This document shows positions 48,401 through 59,175 of a stretch of DNA of 64,000 bases, piece after piece. The notes under the pieces were generated by a model that was not told where the DNA came from, searched no databases, and worked only from the letters and a program-made list of their open reading frames with translations. The translations under genes were made by a program, and so were the position numbers. The stretch comes from Conus ventricosus (lineage: Eukaryota > Mollusca > Gastropoda > Neogastropoda > Conidae). The first letter of the stretch is position 1, and each line of letters begins with the position of its first letter. The stretch lies in the NCBI GenBank assembly GCA_018398815.1, contig CM031607.1:88320997-88384996 (forward strand), written 5' to 3'.

Positions 48401-49203
48401 TTGTATTTTCACTAAACGTGCACTAAATACAGAACGTGCGTCAGTCTTGATTCTGCACCTCATCCCGCGATCCAAAACTCGACCAGATCATTACTGTTTA
48501 CCAACCAAAATACCTGCATACACTTAATCCCCCCCACCCCCCACCCCCGCTCCACACACACATACACACAAAAGAATCACAAAATTTTGTTGTTGTTTTT
48601 CATGAAAAGTCACAACGACACTTTGTTGCTTCGTGAAAAGTTACATTTACAGATAAACTCAACTTTCTGTGAAATTCATTCAGGTAATGTGGCTGTCATT
48701 GCTTGAAAAAATTCAGGCTAGCACCATTGAAAAAATATCGATGAATGATCACAGATTCCAGCGATGTAAATGGTAGTGTGTGAACTGTGATGAATATACA
48801 ATCCGTGCTTTCCATTTGAATGACAGCAACAATAATGCAGACCCACGTGTATTTCTTGAATGCTGTGTGGATTTTCACATGGGCACCTCCCACCTCACCC
48901 CTCATTTTCTCCCCAACAGCCCAGGTAAGCTATGCTCTCAAGCTAATCCTCAAAACAAGAGTTCATACAGCACATCAAAGTAATAACACGTCCAGTTTTC
49001 ACAAATGGATGGATGGGATAAATAAATACCTTTTTTAGTCTGGGCATCGGTAAATTGTAGCTCACAGGCTCCAGGGCGAAACCGCTGCTGGGCGAATATT
49101 CTTTCTTTAAGTCACCAACAGAAATATGTTGCCCATCAAACGTGACATGTCTATACTCAAGACTGCTCTTGAACTTGTAGTGAACCAGCGACATAATAGC
49201 ACA
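42283..49203 (-). CDS. RBBP6: RBBP6-like DWNN-RING protein, six exons, 229 aa
   Basis: Predicted RING-type E3 ubiquitin ligase. Exons: 49203-49030 (ATG at 49194), 47394-47298, 46845-46815, 44706-44639, 42947-42778, 42440-42283. All introns are GT-AG and phases fit (1, 2, 0, 2, 1). The N-terminus is a ubiquitin-like DWNN domain (MSLVHYKFKSSLEY, VTFDGQHIS, CELQFTDAQT, LVPRNTSVTVMRMP). The C-terminus is a RING (CPVCKDLM, IVSCCGYSYCDQC, CPTC). Both are the paired domains of RBBP6. The CCHC zinc knuckle that lies between them in RBBP6 is absent and no exon for it is seen. The long C-terminal tail is also absent; the frame stops after QIRRR. One base is missing near DLKKE in exon 1; restoring it makes the coding length 690 nt, divisible by three. 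It is either a divergent short paralog or a short isoform. Confidence 0.88.
42778..42947 (-). CDS. RBBP6: RBBP6-like exon 5 (RING, first half)
   Basis: TTGCAG acceptor and GTAAGTA donor. Encodes EKEQPPFLPQ (the KPPFLP motif before the RING in RBBP6), then ELKCPVCKDLMKEAAIVSCC and GYSYCDQ. Confidence 0.9.
43171..43441 (+). repeat. Retrozyme-like element, direct repeat R1
   Basis: Begins GCTCAGACACAATC and ends ACTTAATTGTTCA. Differs from R2 mainly in hammerhead loop II and in small indels within T- and A-rich runs. Confidence 0.9.
43186..43238 (+). ncRNA. Type I hammerhead ribozyme HH1
   Basis: Core CTGATGA at 43197-43203 and GAA at 43220-43222. Stem II is GTCC/GGAC (43204-43207 with 43216-43219) and loop II has 8 nt. 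Stem I is CTCC/GGAG (43193-43196 with 43230-43233), with an internal loop and then GCC/GGC. Stem III is the self-complementary hexamer AGGCCT, too short for a good monomer hairpin but able to pair between two molecules. Predicted cut after A43229 (CUA). All conserved core positions are present. Confidence 0.82.
43830..44101 (+). repeat. Retrozyme-like element, direct repeat R2
   Basis: Begins GCTCAGAGACAATC. Same end as R1, followed directly by the right target duplication. Confidence 0.9.
43845..43897 (+). ncRNA. Type I hammerhead ribozyme HH2
   Basis: Identical to HH1 across the core and all stems, shifted by 659 nt. Core CTGATGA at 43856-43862; predicted cut after A43888. The only three differences from HH1 fall in loop II (GACCCACC versus AATCCAGC), as expected if structure is under constraint. 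Confidence 0.82.
44639..44706 (-). CDS. RBBP6: RBBP6-like exon 4
   Basis: TTTTACAG acceptor and GTAAGT donor. Encodes MRDPASANVPETDKVTAASY then RP. Linker region. Confidence 0.78.
45600..45630 (+). other. Hammerhead-reminiscent hairpin, probably degenerate
   Basis: CTGAAGA, an extra A, a 4-bp stem (GATC/GGTC), GAAA and the palindrome ATGCAT followed by C. Stem I does not form, so a working ribozyme is unlikely. Such CTGAAGAAG...CGAAA hairpins are common near retroelement ends. Confidence 0.35.
46355..46661. repeat. Fold-back element in intron 3 of the RBBP6-like gene
   Basis: Left arm 46355-46534 pairs with right arm 46548-46661 around a loop of about 13 nt. The left arm has an extra tandem copy of a 22-bp block (TTTGTC(A/G)CTTAGCTTTC). 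It also holds an additional segment of about 42 nt (46413-46454) that on the minus strand reads CTGAAGAAGACC...GGTCGAAACGCGTC. The right arm lacks exactly that segment. Confidence 0.8.
46815..46845 (-). CDS. RBBP6: RBBP6-like exon 3 (31 nt)
   Basis: TTTCAG acceptor and GTACGT donor. Encodes WEAFKTEAAKS. It is tiny, but its phase fits both neighbours exactly. Confidence 0.7.
47298..47394 (-). CDS. RBBP6: RBBP6-like exon 2 (DWNN, end)
   Basis: TTCCTGTAG acceptor and GTAAGAG donor. Encodes AYNNWDLVPRNTSVTVMRMP, matching the last DWNN strands, then AAPRAAWNREKA. Confidence 0.88.
49030..49203 (-). CDS. RBBP6: RBBP6-like exon 1 (DWNN, first part)
   Basis: TTATTTCAG acceptor directly upstream at 49206-49204, so an untranslated exon should lie further up. 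ATG at 49194. The frame reads through DLKKE, then needs one extra base to continue IFAQQRFRPGACELQ. Donor GTATTTATT after 49030. Confidence 0.85.
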
Positions 49204-49651
49204 CTGAAATAAAAATAAAAATTCTGATTAGTGTTTTAGTATAATGACAACTAATCATAGCTCTTAATAAGCAGTATGGAATTATAATGGCTCAGAATTC
49301 ATGTATACTTATGAAGTTTTGATAAGAAGAAATTACCAAATGATTATAATACCTACAGACTTTTCCTTTTGATGCTTATACAGAGATTCTGGTTACTCCC
49401 AGTCTAATGTTTTATATCCAAAATCGTAAACAGAAATAAACCTCGGAGCAATGAAAACGATGAACTGCACAAGCAACACACAAGCGAATTAAACTGCATA
49501 AAATCAGCTGAAGATGGTAAATGTGGAAAAGCAGGGTTGGTAAAGTGCGAGTGTGTGTGACCGAGACAACCCACGGTCAGCCTGTCATATGACAATTGAT
49601 AATGGTACGCATGTCAGGGGATCGAGTACCAGAGTTTACAGAACTTGTACT

Positions 49652-50436
49652 AAGCCACCATGGCACAGTGGCTAGCGTCGCGGTCTTTCGGCTGGGAGGT
49701 CTTTTGTTCGATTCCCTTCAGAACCATGTGGGATTTTTTTTTTGCCCCGACTGGCTCCTACCCAGAGTTGAGTTTGCTACAGGTTCAACTGGGACAACAC
49801 AGTCGAGTTTCATTTCACTTAATGGATGCGTTTCTGAGAGTGTTTTTCGCTTTTACTTATCAACACTGCAGGTGTCTGTATTAATATTTATGAAAGTAAG
49901 TTCAGAGTACAGCCCTGTCATGCAGTCTCAGACCAGAATGGAAATCCGTAGCATCATCTTCATTCTCATCGATCAGGAAAAAAGTATCAAATTCTGTGGC
50001 CATTTATGCCCAGTCCCATGGTGACCTCAGCCTTTCTTCCTGTCCGCATCTGTGGCCTTGATTTGATTCCAGTGGGGTAAGCGGTATCGGCAAGTCCATG
50101 GGAGCTGATGTTGGATGGATGTGGTGGTGGCCTCCAGAGGCAGAGCTCACTCAAGCCAGCTCCGCAACTAAGCAATTAGTGTTTTCAGTGGGGTGAGGGG
50201 GGGGAGGGGGGTTAGAAAATGGTGTCCTGCATATGTTGGATCAGAACAGGCACCCTTGACTCGGCAGCAGTGCAGTGTCTCGTTGGGTGGGTTGCCTCTT
50301 GACGGTTTGACACTGACTGCTCCCTGTGGATTGCCGGTGCTGGGGCTGCAGTGGGCCGGGCTGTGACTGACTGGAATGAGCAGCATGGATGCAGTGCCAC
50401 TGATTTTGGTGGCACAGAATGTGGGACAAAAAAAAA
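49652..50436 (+). mobile_element. Long composite tRNA-headed SINE, copy C
   Basis: Same two-module structure as copies A and B, more diverged, with a tRNA-like head (GGCACAGTGGCTAGCG A-box region; B box decayed to TGTTCGATTCC). Internal A-run near 49977 and poly(A) at 50427-50436. No clear target duplication; at most TGTACT on both sides. It lies upstream of the RBBP6-like coding exons. Confidence 0.85.
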
Positions 50437-51268
50437 GGTAACAGGCATGTACTGTTTCAATGTTAAACTTTTACTGTCTTATTACTTACATCTGACTGCT
50501 GCCAGTTTTGTTCTGTAATGATTTCGCAGCGCCCTTTAATGTCTTGTTTGAAATGGAAGCATTAACTCAAAAGGGAGTGTATGCAAATATCAAGCAAGGG
50601 AAAAGGTCAAGTGTATCAGACCTGTTTACCCTTAAAATGCTACTGATTTCACCCATCGACAAAAATGCTTGTATTTTCTACAAAAAAAAGTGCACAAATC
50701 GTTCCAAACCTTTGTACAAGCAGGAAGGGGGGGGGGGGGGGGGGGGGGGGGGTTATATGCCATTATTTCAGAGGGGCATGAATTTATTATAGCACTGCAG
50801 TTTTAAAAAGAGGTTTTACAACATGCAATTTTAGATTCCATGGGCATGTATTCAGTAAGGCTAATCATGTAGTATCCAACCTGATTGCACTTCTCATGGG
50901 ATTTCCTCAGACTGTACTGTTTCGATGAGAGAGAGACAGAACGTTGCTTCTTGGGAGCGACACACAGGGCCATACACCAGAGCTGTGGAGGTCAATCAAG
51001 CGGTTTCTAATTCAGGACGTGTCTACGAACCATACTCCAGTTATACGTGGCTTACCGTATGTGTTTCAACAGAAAACACAACTCATGTTTCAGGGAAGGG
51101 CAAAGGTAACCTGTTTCCGTTTACATTCTCAAAACCTTTCCTTAACCTCGTGTGTCTGTTTTATTTCACTAAATTGTAAACAATTTGTGTACAACGCTTT
51201 CAAACACATCACCTGTCTACAGGCGAAAGCCTTGCGACCTGGCAGCATCTACTGCTAGTCAGCCCACT

Positions 51269-51615
51269 CATCACTTAGAACGAGATGTTAGATTGCAGCC
51301 CCACTTCATACTCATCACTTAGAACGAGATTTTAGATTGCAGCCCCACTTCATACTCATCACTTAGAACGAGATGTTAGATTGCAGCCCCACTTCATACT
51401 CATCACTTAGAACGGATTTTAGATTGCAGCCCCACTTCATAATCATCACTTAGAACGAGATTTTAGATTGCAGCCCCACTTCATACTCATCACTTAGAAC
51501 GAGATTTTAGACTGCAGCCCACTTCATACTCATCACTTAGAACCAGATTTTAGATTGCAGCCCCACTTCATACTCATCACTTAGAACGAGATTTTAGATT
51601 GCAGCCCCACTTCAG
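51269..51615. repeat. 44-bp minisatellite, about 8 copies
   Basis: Unit CATCACTTAGAACGAGAT plus TTTAGATTGCAGCCCC and ACTTCATACT, repeated head to tail with few differences. Two units are one base shorter in homopolymers. No spacer variation, so not CRISPR-like. Confidence 0.9.
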
Positions 51616-53083
51616 GCATATTCTAACTTAAAACGGCACTTTCTGGCTATAAACAATCAATGCAATCTTTTTGATCAGTTGATGCTGTAAGCTTGTTCTA
51701 AAAGTGCGCATTCTGTGTGCATGAGTGATTGCACCAGGCGTTGATACAGATTTCTGAGTAGACCTGCCACACATCTCTTCTATAAACGGCTAGCCTAGTG
51801 CCAACTTTTCCTCACGCGGCGGGCAGTGGAGGATGAGTGTGAACAATTAACACATGAGGAATTCCGTGTTCTCTGGCACCACAAGCGGCACATAACAAAA
51901 AGGGGCGGTTGCGGTGTTACCTTGTTTTCGGCAAATTATTTCCGCTGATCAAAAGGTGAAACATTAATGGACACACAAGGTGTAAAATAATGTTGATTTA
52001 ATGTAAAATGAGAAACAGATATATGAATTTTCGACAAACAGGGCCTTATGTCTTCTTTTCATGCAAAAAGAAAAGGGAAAAAAAACCGCACATTGAAGTC
52101 AGTGTAATGATAACAATGCATCAGAAAAGAATGTGTAAGCACAGGTAACAGAGAGCACAACCATTACTTGAATTATATGGTTTTCAAAATTTAAAAAAAG
52201 TTTGAAAATCTGTGGCTGTGAACTTCACTTTTACAAGCACTGATGTGTTTGTGTGAAAAAGTGTACTTTTTCGTTTTGTTTATTCATTTGATAATAATGT
52301 GTGTATGTTATCTTCAATTCAACGAGTCACTTCGTTTCACCATAATTTACTAGCTAGTTAGGGAGTTACACTGATCACATGTGCACATTTACATGTATTT
52401 CATTATGAATTGTATTAGACCTGACTCCCAGCAGGCAAAAATAAGACAATTTATAGTATTCTAAAGATGACCATTGTTTTTAACATTGGAGTGCGACAAC
52501 AGAACCCATTCAAACACAGGAATTTCGCCTTGGCTTAAGGCTGTGTCAGGCCAATTGACATAGGCTAGAACACCAAGGCTACATCAAAATGTTGTTATGC
52601 TCTGCATAGACACGCGGGGATGGTCTTCGGCTGTGAAAAGCTCCTCGCATAACATTATCAGTCTCCAGAATCTCCTGAAGTCGGAGTGTGGCTGCGCATG
52701 TGGCAGGGTAATCAAAAACGGTCGCACACGTAATGTTCTCATCCCTAGCTGATGCAAAGTACCATAGTGTTCAAGTGCTTTGGCTGTTTGGATGATCCCT
52801 GGAGCCTTTTAGCAAGGGTACGACAACAACAACAACAACAACAACACAGGAATTCTGTTGTCGGAGCAATAAGTGATCAGCTTGCACGATAACAGCATGA
52901 GTATCTATAACATCCTCTATATCTAACCAGATATAATACAAGAAATAAAAATCATTTCCTCATGATGAAGGGATCATGAAAAATTGTTATAAGAAGAATG
53001 TTCATTACATCATGCGAATTACATGAGCATGTGTGCCGATGAAGGGATCATGAAGAAAATATTATAAGATGAATGTTCATTAC

Positions 53084-53325
53084 ATCACACAAATTACATG
53101 AACTCGCGTGGGAATGTGTGTGCCAAGTCAGCTCATGTCAAAATTATGTTTATTGAGGGGTGAAGAATAAGCTGTCAAACTTTGTTTTCCATCCTGCCCT
53201 CATAAAAAAAGTAACATATAGCATGCAACTTCAACCATACACATATGTATATTACTCATATTACAACATATAAAATAATAAGAAACAATTCTTGGAACAT
53301 AGTTTCAAATGTAGTTAGAAGCACA
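53084..53325. repeat. Dispersed direct repeat, copy 1 (about 245 bp)
   Basis: Matches 54371-54615 at roughly 90% by eye, from CATCACACAAATTACATGAA to TTTCAAATGTAGTTAGA. Preceded by a 70-bp tandem duplication at 52975-53110 (GATGAAGGGATCATGAA). Confidence 0.8.
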
Positions 53326-54370
53326 CGGTGAGGCACACGGTGAAATTTAATGTGGGGCCATCGGTCCATGCACATTCATCCGGTGACATCAATGAACAGC
53401 AATTATGCAAAATGCAACATCAAGGAAAAAGGTGGAGAGTTTAACGGAAGAAAAACCAAAAGTTAATTCATAAAATATGTCATCGCTCCTTGGTTTACCC
53501 CCCCCCCCCTTGCTGCAGAATTGTAATATCCTATAAACAAGGCCTTTTTTTTCTTTCTTCCCTTTTTTCTTTTTTCCGCTTTTTTCCTCCTTTTTTTTTT
53601 TCATTATAATTATGTTAGCAGACTCAATGTGGGCCTACAAAGTAAATTGAGCCTTCATATCTATGGAGCCGTGTACTTAATGATATATCATGAGAGAACA
53701 GTATTCAAATCTAGAGCAGCCAACATAAGTCAACAATGAACATTACCTAACAACTTACGACAATTGACTTAATTTATAATGAACTAGCAACAAGAGTTGT
53801 GTCATATAGTAACATAGGTTGATAAATAAATAATGACCAAAATTTCATAATGTCGTGGATAGCGTATGATATTGGCAATAATTAGGAGTGGTCAGTCCAT
53901 GCTGCAGTAACAAAGTTGGTTAAAGAAACATCTTCAACAATTAACCTTTCGTTATATGGACTCGTCCAATCCTGATGAGTACAGCCCATGAAAGAAGTTG
54001 TAAGGAGAACCAACAATAGATTTCACATGTACATAAAAAGCATCATTATACATAGCATATTCTGTATACAATTTGTTGCATGTATGCATATGGAACATCA
54101 TTGTACATAGTGGGTTCTGCATACCGTACGGTCGTTATTTAATTATGAATTTATGTGTAACACTCGTGGTCTGTCCGCCCACCTAGTAGTTAGGTTACTG
54201 GTCAGGTCTGATCCATTCATCAAAAGCAAAAATTAGTTTAAAAAAATCATCCAGGTTATTTGGTAACAGCAGACAAATTATCTCTCTCGAGTGTTTATTC
54301 CTATGCAACAGGTTATACATGCAGCAATCCAAATCCTTTTGGCTCAACAGTCAGCGCATCCCTCACATGG

Positions 54371-54612
54371 TAAAACTGCATCACACAAATTACATGAACG
54401 CGCGTGCGAATGTGTGTGCTAAGTCAACTCATGTCAAAATTATCTTTATTGAAGGTTGAAGAATAAGCTGTCAAGCTTTTTTTTACATCCTGCCCTCATA
54501 AAAAAGATACATATATAGCATGCAACTTCAACCATACACATATGTACATTACTCATATTACTACATATGAAATAATAAGAAAACATTCTTGGAACATAGT
54601 TTCAAATGTAGT

Positions 54613-54615
<3 letters not shown>
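54371..54615. repeat. Dispersed direct repeat, copy 2
   Basis: Second copy, 1,287 bp downstream in the same orientation. It ends at a (GA)n tract. Origin unknown. Confidence 0.8.
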
Positions 54616-54663
<48 letters not shown>

Positions 54664-54950
54664 GGGGCGGGGGGGGGGGGGCATGACCTTTAATTGCTGA
54701 ATAGAGTTTCCATCACATTTTTTAAGTGCTTTTTTAAAATGCCTGTTTCGAGGGACATGATCTTAAAGAGGAAGACAAATTATTCAATGCGATCCCTCCA
54801 TAGTATACAAACCTTGATTTATAAAGATTATATCGGGATTGGGAAAAGACAGTTATCAGGATCAGGATTTGGGGCGTTGTATCAAAACAACTTAGCCTAT
54901 TTAAGCTTTTTACGCCCTTCTATATATATTATATATATATATATATATAT

Positions 54951-55119
54951 TTGTTAAAAATATATTAAAATGAAGTGCTAAAATTCATCTACAAGCTTGT
55001 TTCAAGATATGTCTCTCTCCTCAGGATGACTTTTTTTGTGGCACGCCAACGGTCTTTTGTGGCGTGCGGACCTGATCTTGTCTCTGTGTGTGCGGGTTTC
55101 GTTTGCTGCACGTGGGGCC

Positions 55120-55174
<55 letters not shown>

Positions 55175-55176
55175 TG

Positions 55177-55211
<35 letters not shown>

Positions 55212-56972
55212 TTTGTTTTTTGTTTGTTTTTTGTTTTGTTAGGGCCTGTTCAGGTGGAATGTGCTAGCTAAGATTTCCACTTGTGCCTGCAATTATTCAC
55301 TATTTCTACTTTTGTGTTCAGAGTTGCTAAGTATGGTTTGCATAATATTAACCATTTTTTTTGTGGAGCATAGGTTGCATTTTTTGGAAATATTGTTGTA
55401 TGGTGTTGCTCTGTTTATGATTTTCCATGATATGCTGTAGTCTATTTTTTTATCTTTGAGTTTCCAAATGTATTTACTCAGTTCTGTTTGATTTTTGTAT
55501 TTTTCATTTTTGAATGACTGTTGCTGCATTATTGAATGCATTTTCATTGCATGATAGGTTGGATAGTCTCTTGTTTATACCGTTGGGTATTGTTTTTAGT
55601 ATAGATGGTGGGTGGTTGCTTTTGACGTTTACATAGATTGGTATGTCATTGGGTTTTTTGTATGGTTTGTACACATTGTCATTGAGGTCTAATGTTATGT
55701 CTAGGTAATTCACTACTTTTTTTATTTGCTTCTATTGTGATTTTTATATTGTGGTTTTTGAAGATTTTACATAATTCTTTTTTCTTGTTTTCAATAGTTC
55801 TTGGATTATTGTTTAATGCAGCAAGGCCGTCATCTCTGTATAAACCGACCTGTTTTCCAAGTTGTTTTTGGATGTTGGATAGCATGAATAGTCCGACTAG
55901 TTCACATGTTTCGGCACCATCATACGATCCCATGGTTACATCAAATGTGGAGTTTTTGCTCATTTTTTTGATCCAAGTTTCATTTCTGCTGTGGAGTAGG
56001 GTTTTCTTGGTGTGGAAAATAATTTCCATTTCTGACTCTGTTATATTTGTGTATTTGTTGGCAAATTTCAAAGCTTTGGTGAGTAGTTCTTCATCTATGG
56101 ATGGGTAGAAATCTATTATGTCGAATGTGATAAACACTGTATTTTCTCTGTTTTTTGAGTTCCTTAAACCATTGGATGACTTCATAGCTGTTTTTCCAAA
56201 GTTTGTATTCGGTGTTTGTTTACATCCTCTATAGCCTTTTCCAAAATTCTCTTGCTTATTTGGCCCAGTTCGGATTTGGATGGGTTTATTAGTCTACATG
56301 TTGGGTTGTTTTGGAGTTGGGTTTGTGGTCTTTAAGCGTTATGAAGGCTTCTTTTGTTGCTGTTGCCTCTACCCTGTTGCTTAACTCCATGCGTGTGCAA
56401 GCTCTTTTCTTTTTTGCGGATGTTGTTGTATGTGGTTTTATCAGCTTTCTTGTAATTTTTCTGAATGATTTTGTTCAGGAGTTGGGAGTATTTCGTTTAA
56501 TTCCATTTTGTAAAATTGCTAGTTTTATCAACTTTTACGAATATCTTTTTATCATTTTGAATTTGTTTTATTTCATTTGCTAGTGATGTTTGGAAGTTGT
56601 TATTTGGTTTCTTGAATTTTATGTTGGCTATCAGTCCCTTCATTTTGTCTTCAAAGGTTTCATTTCATCTATTGTCGGAGGTGATCGCCATGATTTGAAG
56701 CCATATGTGTTTTTGTCTTCATTCTTTGTATTTGGGTTTAGAAGAACGCCTTCCATCTCACGTTGCGTACAAATTTCTCGGTTTGTTCTATCAGTTTTTA
56801 GTGTAGGTTTGTGGGTTTGAAAACGGTATGTTTTTAGTTAGATTGCCTAAAGTTGATTTTCTCCATTTTAGATTTTGTCAGGTCACAGTGCTCAACGTGA
56901 GGAGCAATTATCATAAACAGTATAAAAACGTCCTTAAAAAATCTGAAAAAGCTCAACCCCTTGGGGAACAAC
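54951..56972 (-). mobile_element. Penelope-like element, tandem unit 1
   Basis: Minus-strand order: ATG at 56865, N-terminal region (FEDKMKGLIANIKFKKP equivalent), reverse transcriptase with motif A FDIIDFYPSIDEELL and catalytic YRDDGLAAL near 55840, a deletion of about 475 bp, then the end of the GIY-YIG domain ([12 protein letters not shown]), 3' region with (CA)n, and a hammerhead motif. The deletion removes the GIY and YIG strands, so the endonuclease is dead. RT copies the element RNA into DNA at a nicked target. Several frameshifts. Starts directly where unit 2 ends. Confidence 0.8.
54984..55030 (-). ncRNA. Hammerhead ribozyme at the 3' end of PLE unit 1
   Basis: On the minus strand: stem I strand TCATC, core CTGAGGA (position 7 is free in the consensus), 4-bp stem II GAGA/TCTT with a 6-nt loop, GAA, palindromic stem III ACAAGCTTGT, A, then GATGA closing stem I with 5 pairs. 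Predicted cut between 54990 and 54989. Hammerheads have been described in PLEs, and this position at the unit end fits. Confidence 0.7.
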
Positions 56973-57155
56973 ATTTGTTAAAAATACTATTAAAATGAAG
57001 TGCTAAAATTCATTACAAGCTTGTTTCAAGATATGTCTCTCTCTCAGGATGACTTTTTTGTGGCACGCCAACGGTCTTTTATGGCGTGCGGGACCTGATC
57101 TTGTCTCTGTGTGTGCGGGTTTCGTTTGCTGCACGTGGGGCCTGTGTGTGTGTGT

Positions 57156-57186
<31 letters not shown>

Positions 57187-58946
57187 GGGTTGTTTGTTTT
57201 GGTTTTGTTAGGGCCTGTTCAGGTGGAATGTGCTAGCAAAGATTTCTACTTGTGCCTGCATTTATTCACTATTCTACTTTTGTGTTCAGAGTTGCTAAGT
57301 ATTGTTTGCATAATATTAACCATTTTTTGTGGAGCATAGGTTGCATTTTTTGGAAATATTGTTGTATGTGTTGCTTTTTTATGATTTTCCATGATATGCT
57401 GTAGTCTATTTTTTTATCTTTGAGTTTCCAAATGTATTTACTCAGTTCTGTTTGATTTTTGTATTTTTCATTTTTGAATGACTGTTGCTGCATTATTGAA
57501 TGCATTTTCATTGCATGATAGGTTGGATAGTCTCTTGTTTATACCGTGGTATTGTTTTTAGTATAGATGGTGGGTGGTTGCTTTTGACGTTTACATAGAT
57601 TGGTATGTCATTGGGTTTTTTGTATGGTTTGTACACATTGTCATTGAGGTCTAATGTTTATGTCTAGGTAATTCACTACTTTTTTATTTGCTTCTGTTGT
57701 GATTTTTATATTGTGGTTTTTGAAGATTTTACATAATTCTTTTTTCTTGTTTTCAATAGTTCTTGGATTATTGTTTAATGCAGCAAGGCCGTCATCTCTG
57801 TACAAACCGACCTGTTTTCCAAGTTGTTTTTGGATGTTGGATAGCATGAAAAGTCCGACTAGTTCACATGTTTCGGCACCATCATTACGATCCCATGGTT
57901 ACATCAAATGTGGAGTTTTTGCTCGTTTTTTTGATCCAAGTTTCATTTCTGTTGTGGAGTAGGGTTTTCTTGGTGTGGAAAATAATCTCCATTTCTGACT
58001 CTGTTATATTTGTGTATTTGTTGGCAAATTTCAAAGCTTTGGTGAGTAGTTCTTCATCTATGGATGGGTAGAAATCTACTATGTCGAATGTGATAAACAC
58101 TGTTTTCTCTGTATTTTGAGTTCCTTAAACCATTGGATGACTTCATAGCTGTTTTTCCAAAGTTTGTATTCGGTGTTTGATTTTACATCTTCTATAGCTT
58201 TTCCAAAAATTCTCTTGCTTATTTGGCCCAGTTCGGATTTGGATGGGTTTATTAGTCTACATGTTGGGTTGTTTTGGAAGATTTGGGTTTGTGGTCTTTA
58301 AGCGTTATGAAGGCTTCTTTTGTTGCTGTTGCCTCTACCCTGTTGCTTAACTCCATGCAGTGTGCAAGCTCTTTTTCTTTTTTGCGGATGTTGTTGTATG
58401 TGGTTTTATCAGCTTTCTTGTAATTTTTCTGAATGTTTTTGTTCAGGAGTTGGGAGTATTCGTTTAATTCCATTTTGTAAAAATTGCTAGTTTTATCAAC
58501 TTTTACGAATATCTTTTTATCATTTTGAATTTGTTTTATTTCATTTGCTAGTGATGTTTGGAAGTTGTTATTTGGTTTCTTGAATTTTATGTTGGCTATC
58601 AGTCCCTTCATTTTGTCTTCAAAAGGTTTCATTTTCATCTTATTGTCGGAGGTGATCGCCATGATTTGAAGCCATATGTGTTTTTGTCTTCATTCTTTGT
58701 ATTTGGGTTTAGGAAGAAGAACGCCTTCCATCTCATGTTGCGTACAATTTCTCGGTTTGTTCTATCAGTTTTTTAGTGTAGGTTTGTGGGTTTGAAAACG
58801 GTATGTTTTTAGTAGATTGCCCAAAGTTGATTTTCTCCATTTTAGATTTTGTCAGGTCAGTGCTCAACGTGAGGAGCAATTATCATAAACAGTATAAAAA
58901 CGTCCTTAAAAAAACTGAAAAGCTCAACCCCTTGGGGAACAACATT
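56973..58946 (-). mobile_element. Penelope-like element, tandem unit 2
   Basis: Same order as unit 1, with ATG at 58840. The N-terminal frame 58662-58252 is open (MAITSDNK ... KTSNFYKMELNEYSQLL), followed by the RT with FDIVDFYPSI and YRDDGLAAL. It shares unit 1's internal deletion with the same breakpoints (TGTT microhomology), so one was copied from the other after the deletion arose. Confidence 0.8.
57009..57053 (-). ncRNA. Hammerhead motif of PLE unit 2, altered
   Basis: Same site as in units 1 and 3 but lacking one G in the core (CTGAGAGAG instead of CTGAGGAGAG) and the first base after the cut site. As written it should not cleave. Both changes are single-base losses, so error is possible. 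Confidence 0.6.
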
Positions 58947-59116
58947 TGTTAAAAATGCTATTAAAATGAAGTGCTAAATTCATCTACAAGCTTGTTTCAA
59001 GATATGTCTCTCTCCTCAGGATGACTTTTTTGTGGCACGCCAACGGTCTTTTATGGCGTGCGGGACCTGATCTTGTCTCTGTGTGTGCGGGTTTCGTTTG
59101 CTGCACGTGGGGCCTG

Positions 59117-59175
<59 letters not shown>

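Larger units (their letters stand above)
50437..54950. other. Gene-free region with satellite-like repeats
   Basis: Poly(G) 50728-50752, minisatellite 51269-51615, (CAA)n 52818-52845, paired 245-bp repeats at 53084 and 54371, (GA)n/poly(G) 54617-54680, (AT)n 54921-54950. Open frames at 50508-51258 show no known domain. Confidence 0.7.

Noticed and set aside
51269..51615. CRISPR-like array
   Set aside because: Units are directly adjacent with no unique spacers, and the genome is animal.
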